Below the pieces are notes generated by a model. It ran no database searches, was not told the DNA's origin, and was given only the letters and a program-made list of their open reading frames with translations. Shown here one piece after another: positions 6,641-6,642 of a DNA stretch of 6,642 nt. A program made the translations under genes and the position numbers. Numbering within the stretch: the first letter of the stretch is position 1; each line of letters starts with the position of its first letter. This DNA is from CAZTWC01 sp964617105 [NCBI: uncultured Myxococcia bacterium] (GTDB taxonomy: Bacteria; CAZTWC01): NCBI GenBank assembly GCA_964617105.1, contig CAZTWC010000216.1, positions 1-6,642 of the forward strand. Direction: 5' to 3'.

Positions 6641-6642
6641 TT

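Larger units (their letters stand above)
6412..6642. other. Non-coding region at the right end
   Basis: I find no gene here on either strand; reading frames are short and have no convincing start. It holds the AT-rich upstream part of the operon promoter, the palindrome at 6438-6447, and hairpins at 6488-6530 and 6611-6640. A smaller inverted repeat, AGTCA/TGACT, is at 6571-6575 and 6581-6585. The upstream neighbour gene lies outside the window. Confidence 0.6.

Noticed and set aside
6588-6642. ATG opening a frame that runs off the right edge on the + strand
   Set aside because: Only 18 codons are visible, with no ribosome-binding site, and the frame runs through a hairpin; too little to support a gene.

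Overview
The window looks like chromosome from a fairly AT-rich Gram-negative bacterium, most likely a member of the Desulfobacterota ('deltaproteobacteria'). Three things point there. The 5S rRNA resembles deltaproteobacterial 5S sequences. The class A penicillin-binding protein has the OB-type insert domain and the motif set of Gram-negative PBP1A. The GHKL protein carries DELLMNA, DPxGSL and GxGxGLY motifs that I associate with a family common in Geobacter-like and myxobacterial genomes. This assignment comes from recognition alone; no database search was run.

Layout. On the + strand, 1-362 holds a complete 5S rRNA gene (the distal end of an rRNA operon), a strong and nearly symmetrical intrinsic terminator, and a long imperfect inverted repeat of about 122 bp. 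All protein genes lie on the - strand and converge on the rRNA operon. Read in the direction of transcription they are: a degenerate metallo-beta-lactamase (MBL)/beta-CASP-like protein (341 aa, 6338-5313), PBP1A (845 aa, 5288-2751), a protein joining a receiver-like domain to a GHKL ATPase domain (312 aa, 2723-1785), and an intact beta-CASP ribonuclease-type MBL protein (460 aa, 1745-363). Gaps of 24 to 60, 27 and 39 bases suggest one operon. A good sigma-70-type promoter (TTGTCA, 17 bp, TATACT) precedes the first gene at 6411-6383. The right end (about 6412-6642) is non-coding, with a palindrome and two hairpins.

How the genes may work together. PBP1A makes and cross-links peptidoglycan. The 460-aa protein has every beta-CASP catalytic motif and should be an RNA- (or nucleic-acid-) processing nuclease. 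The 341-aa protein belongs to the same broad superfamily, but all ligands specific to its second metal site are lost while the first site is kept, so it is probably a pseudoenzyme or an altered-metal protein. An active and an inactive beta-CASP protein in one operon recalls the eukaryotic CPSF73/CPSF100 and IntS11/IntS9 pairs. The GHKL protein lacks a phosphoacceptor His domain and its receiver-like domain lacks the acidic pocket, so it is not an ordinary two-component protein. A link between RNA processing and cell-wall synthesis is a hypothesis resting only on gene order.
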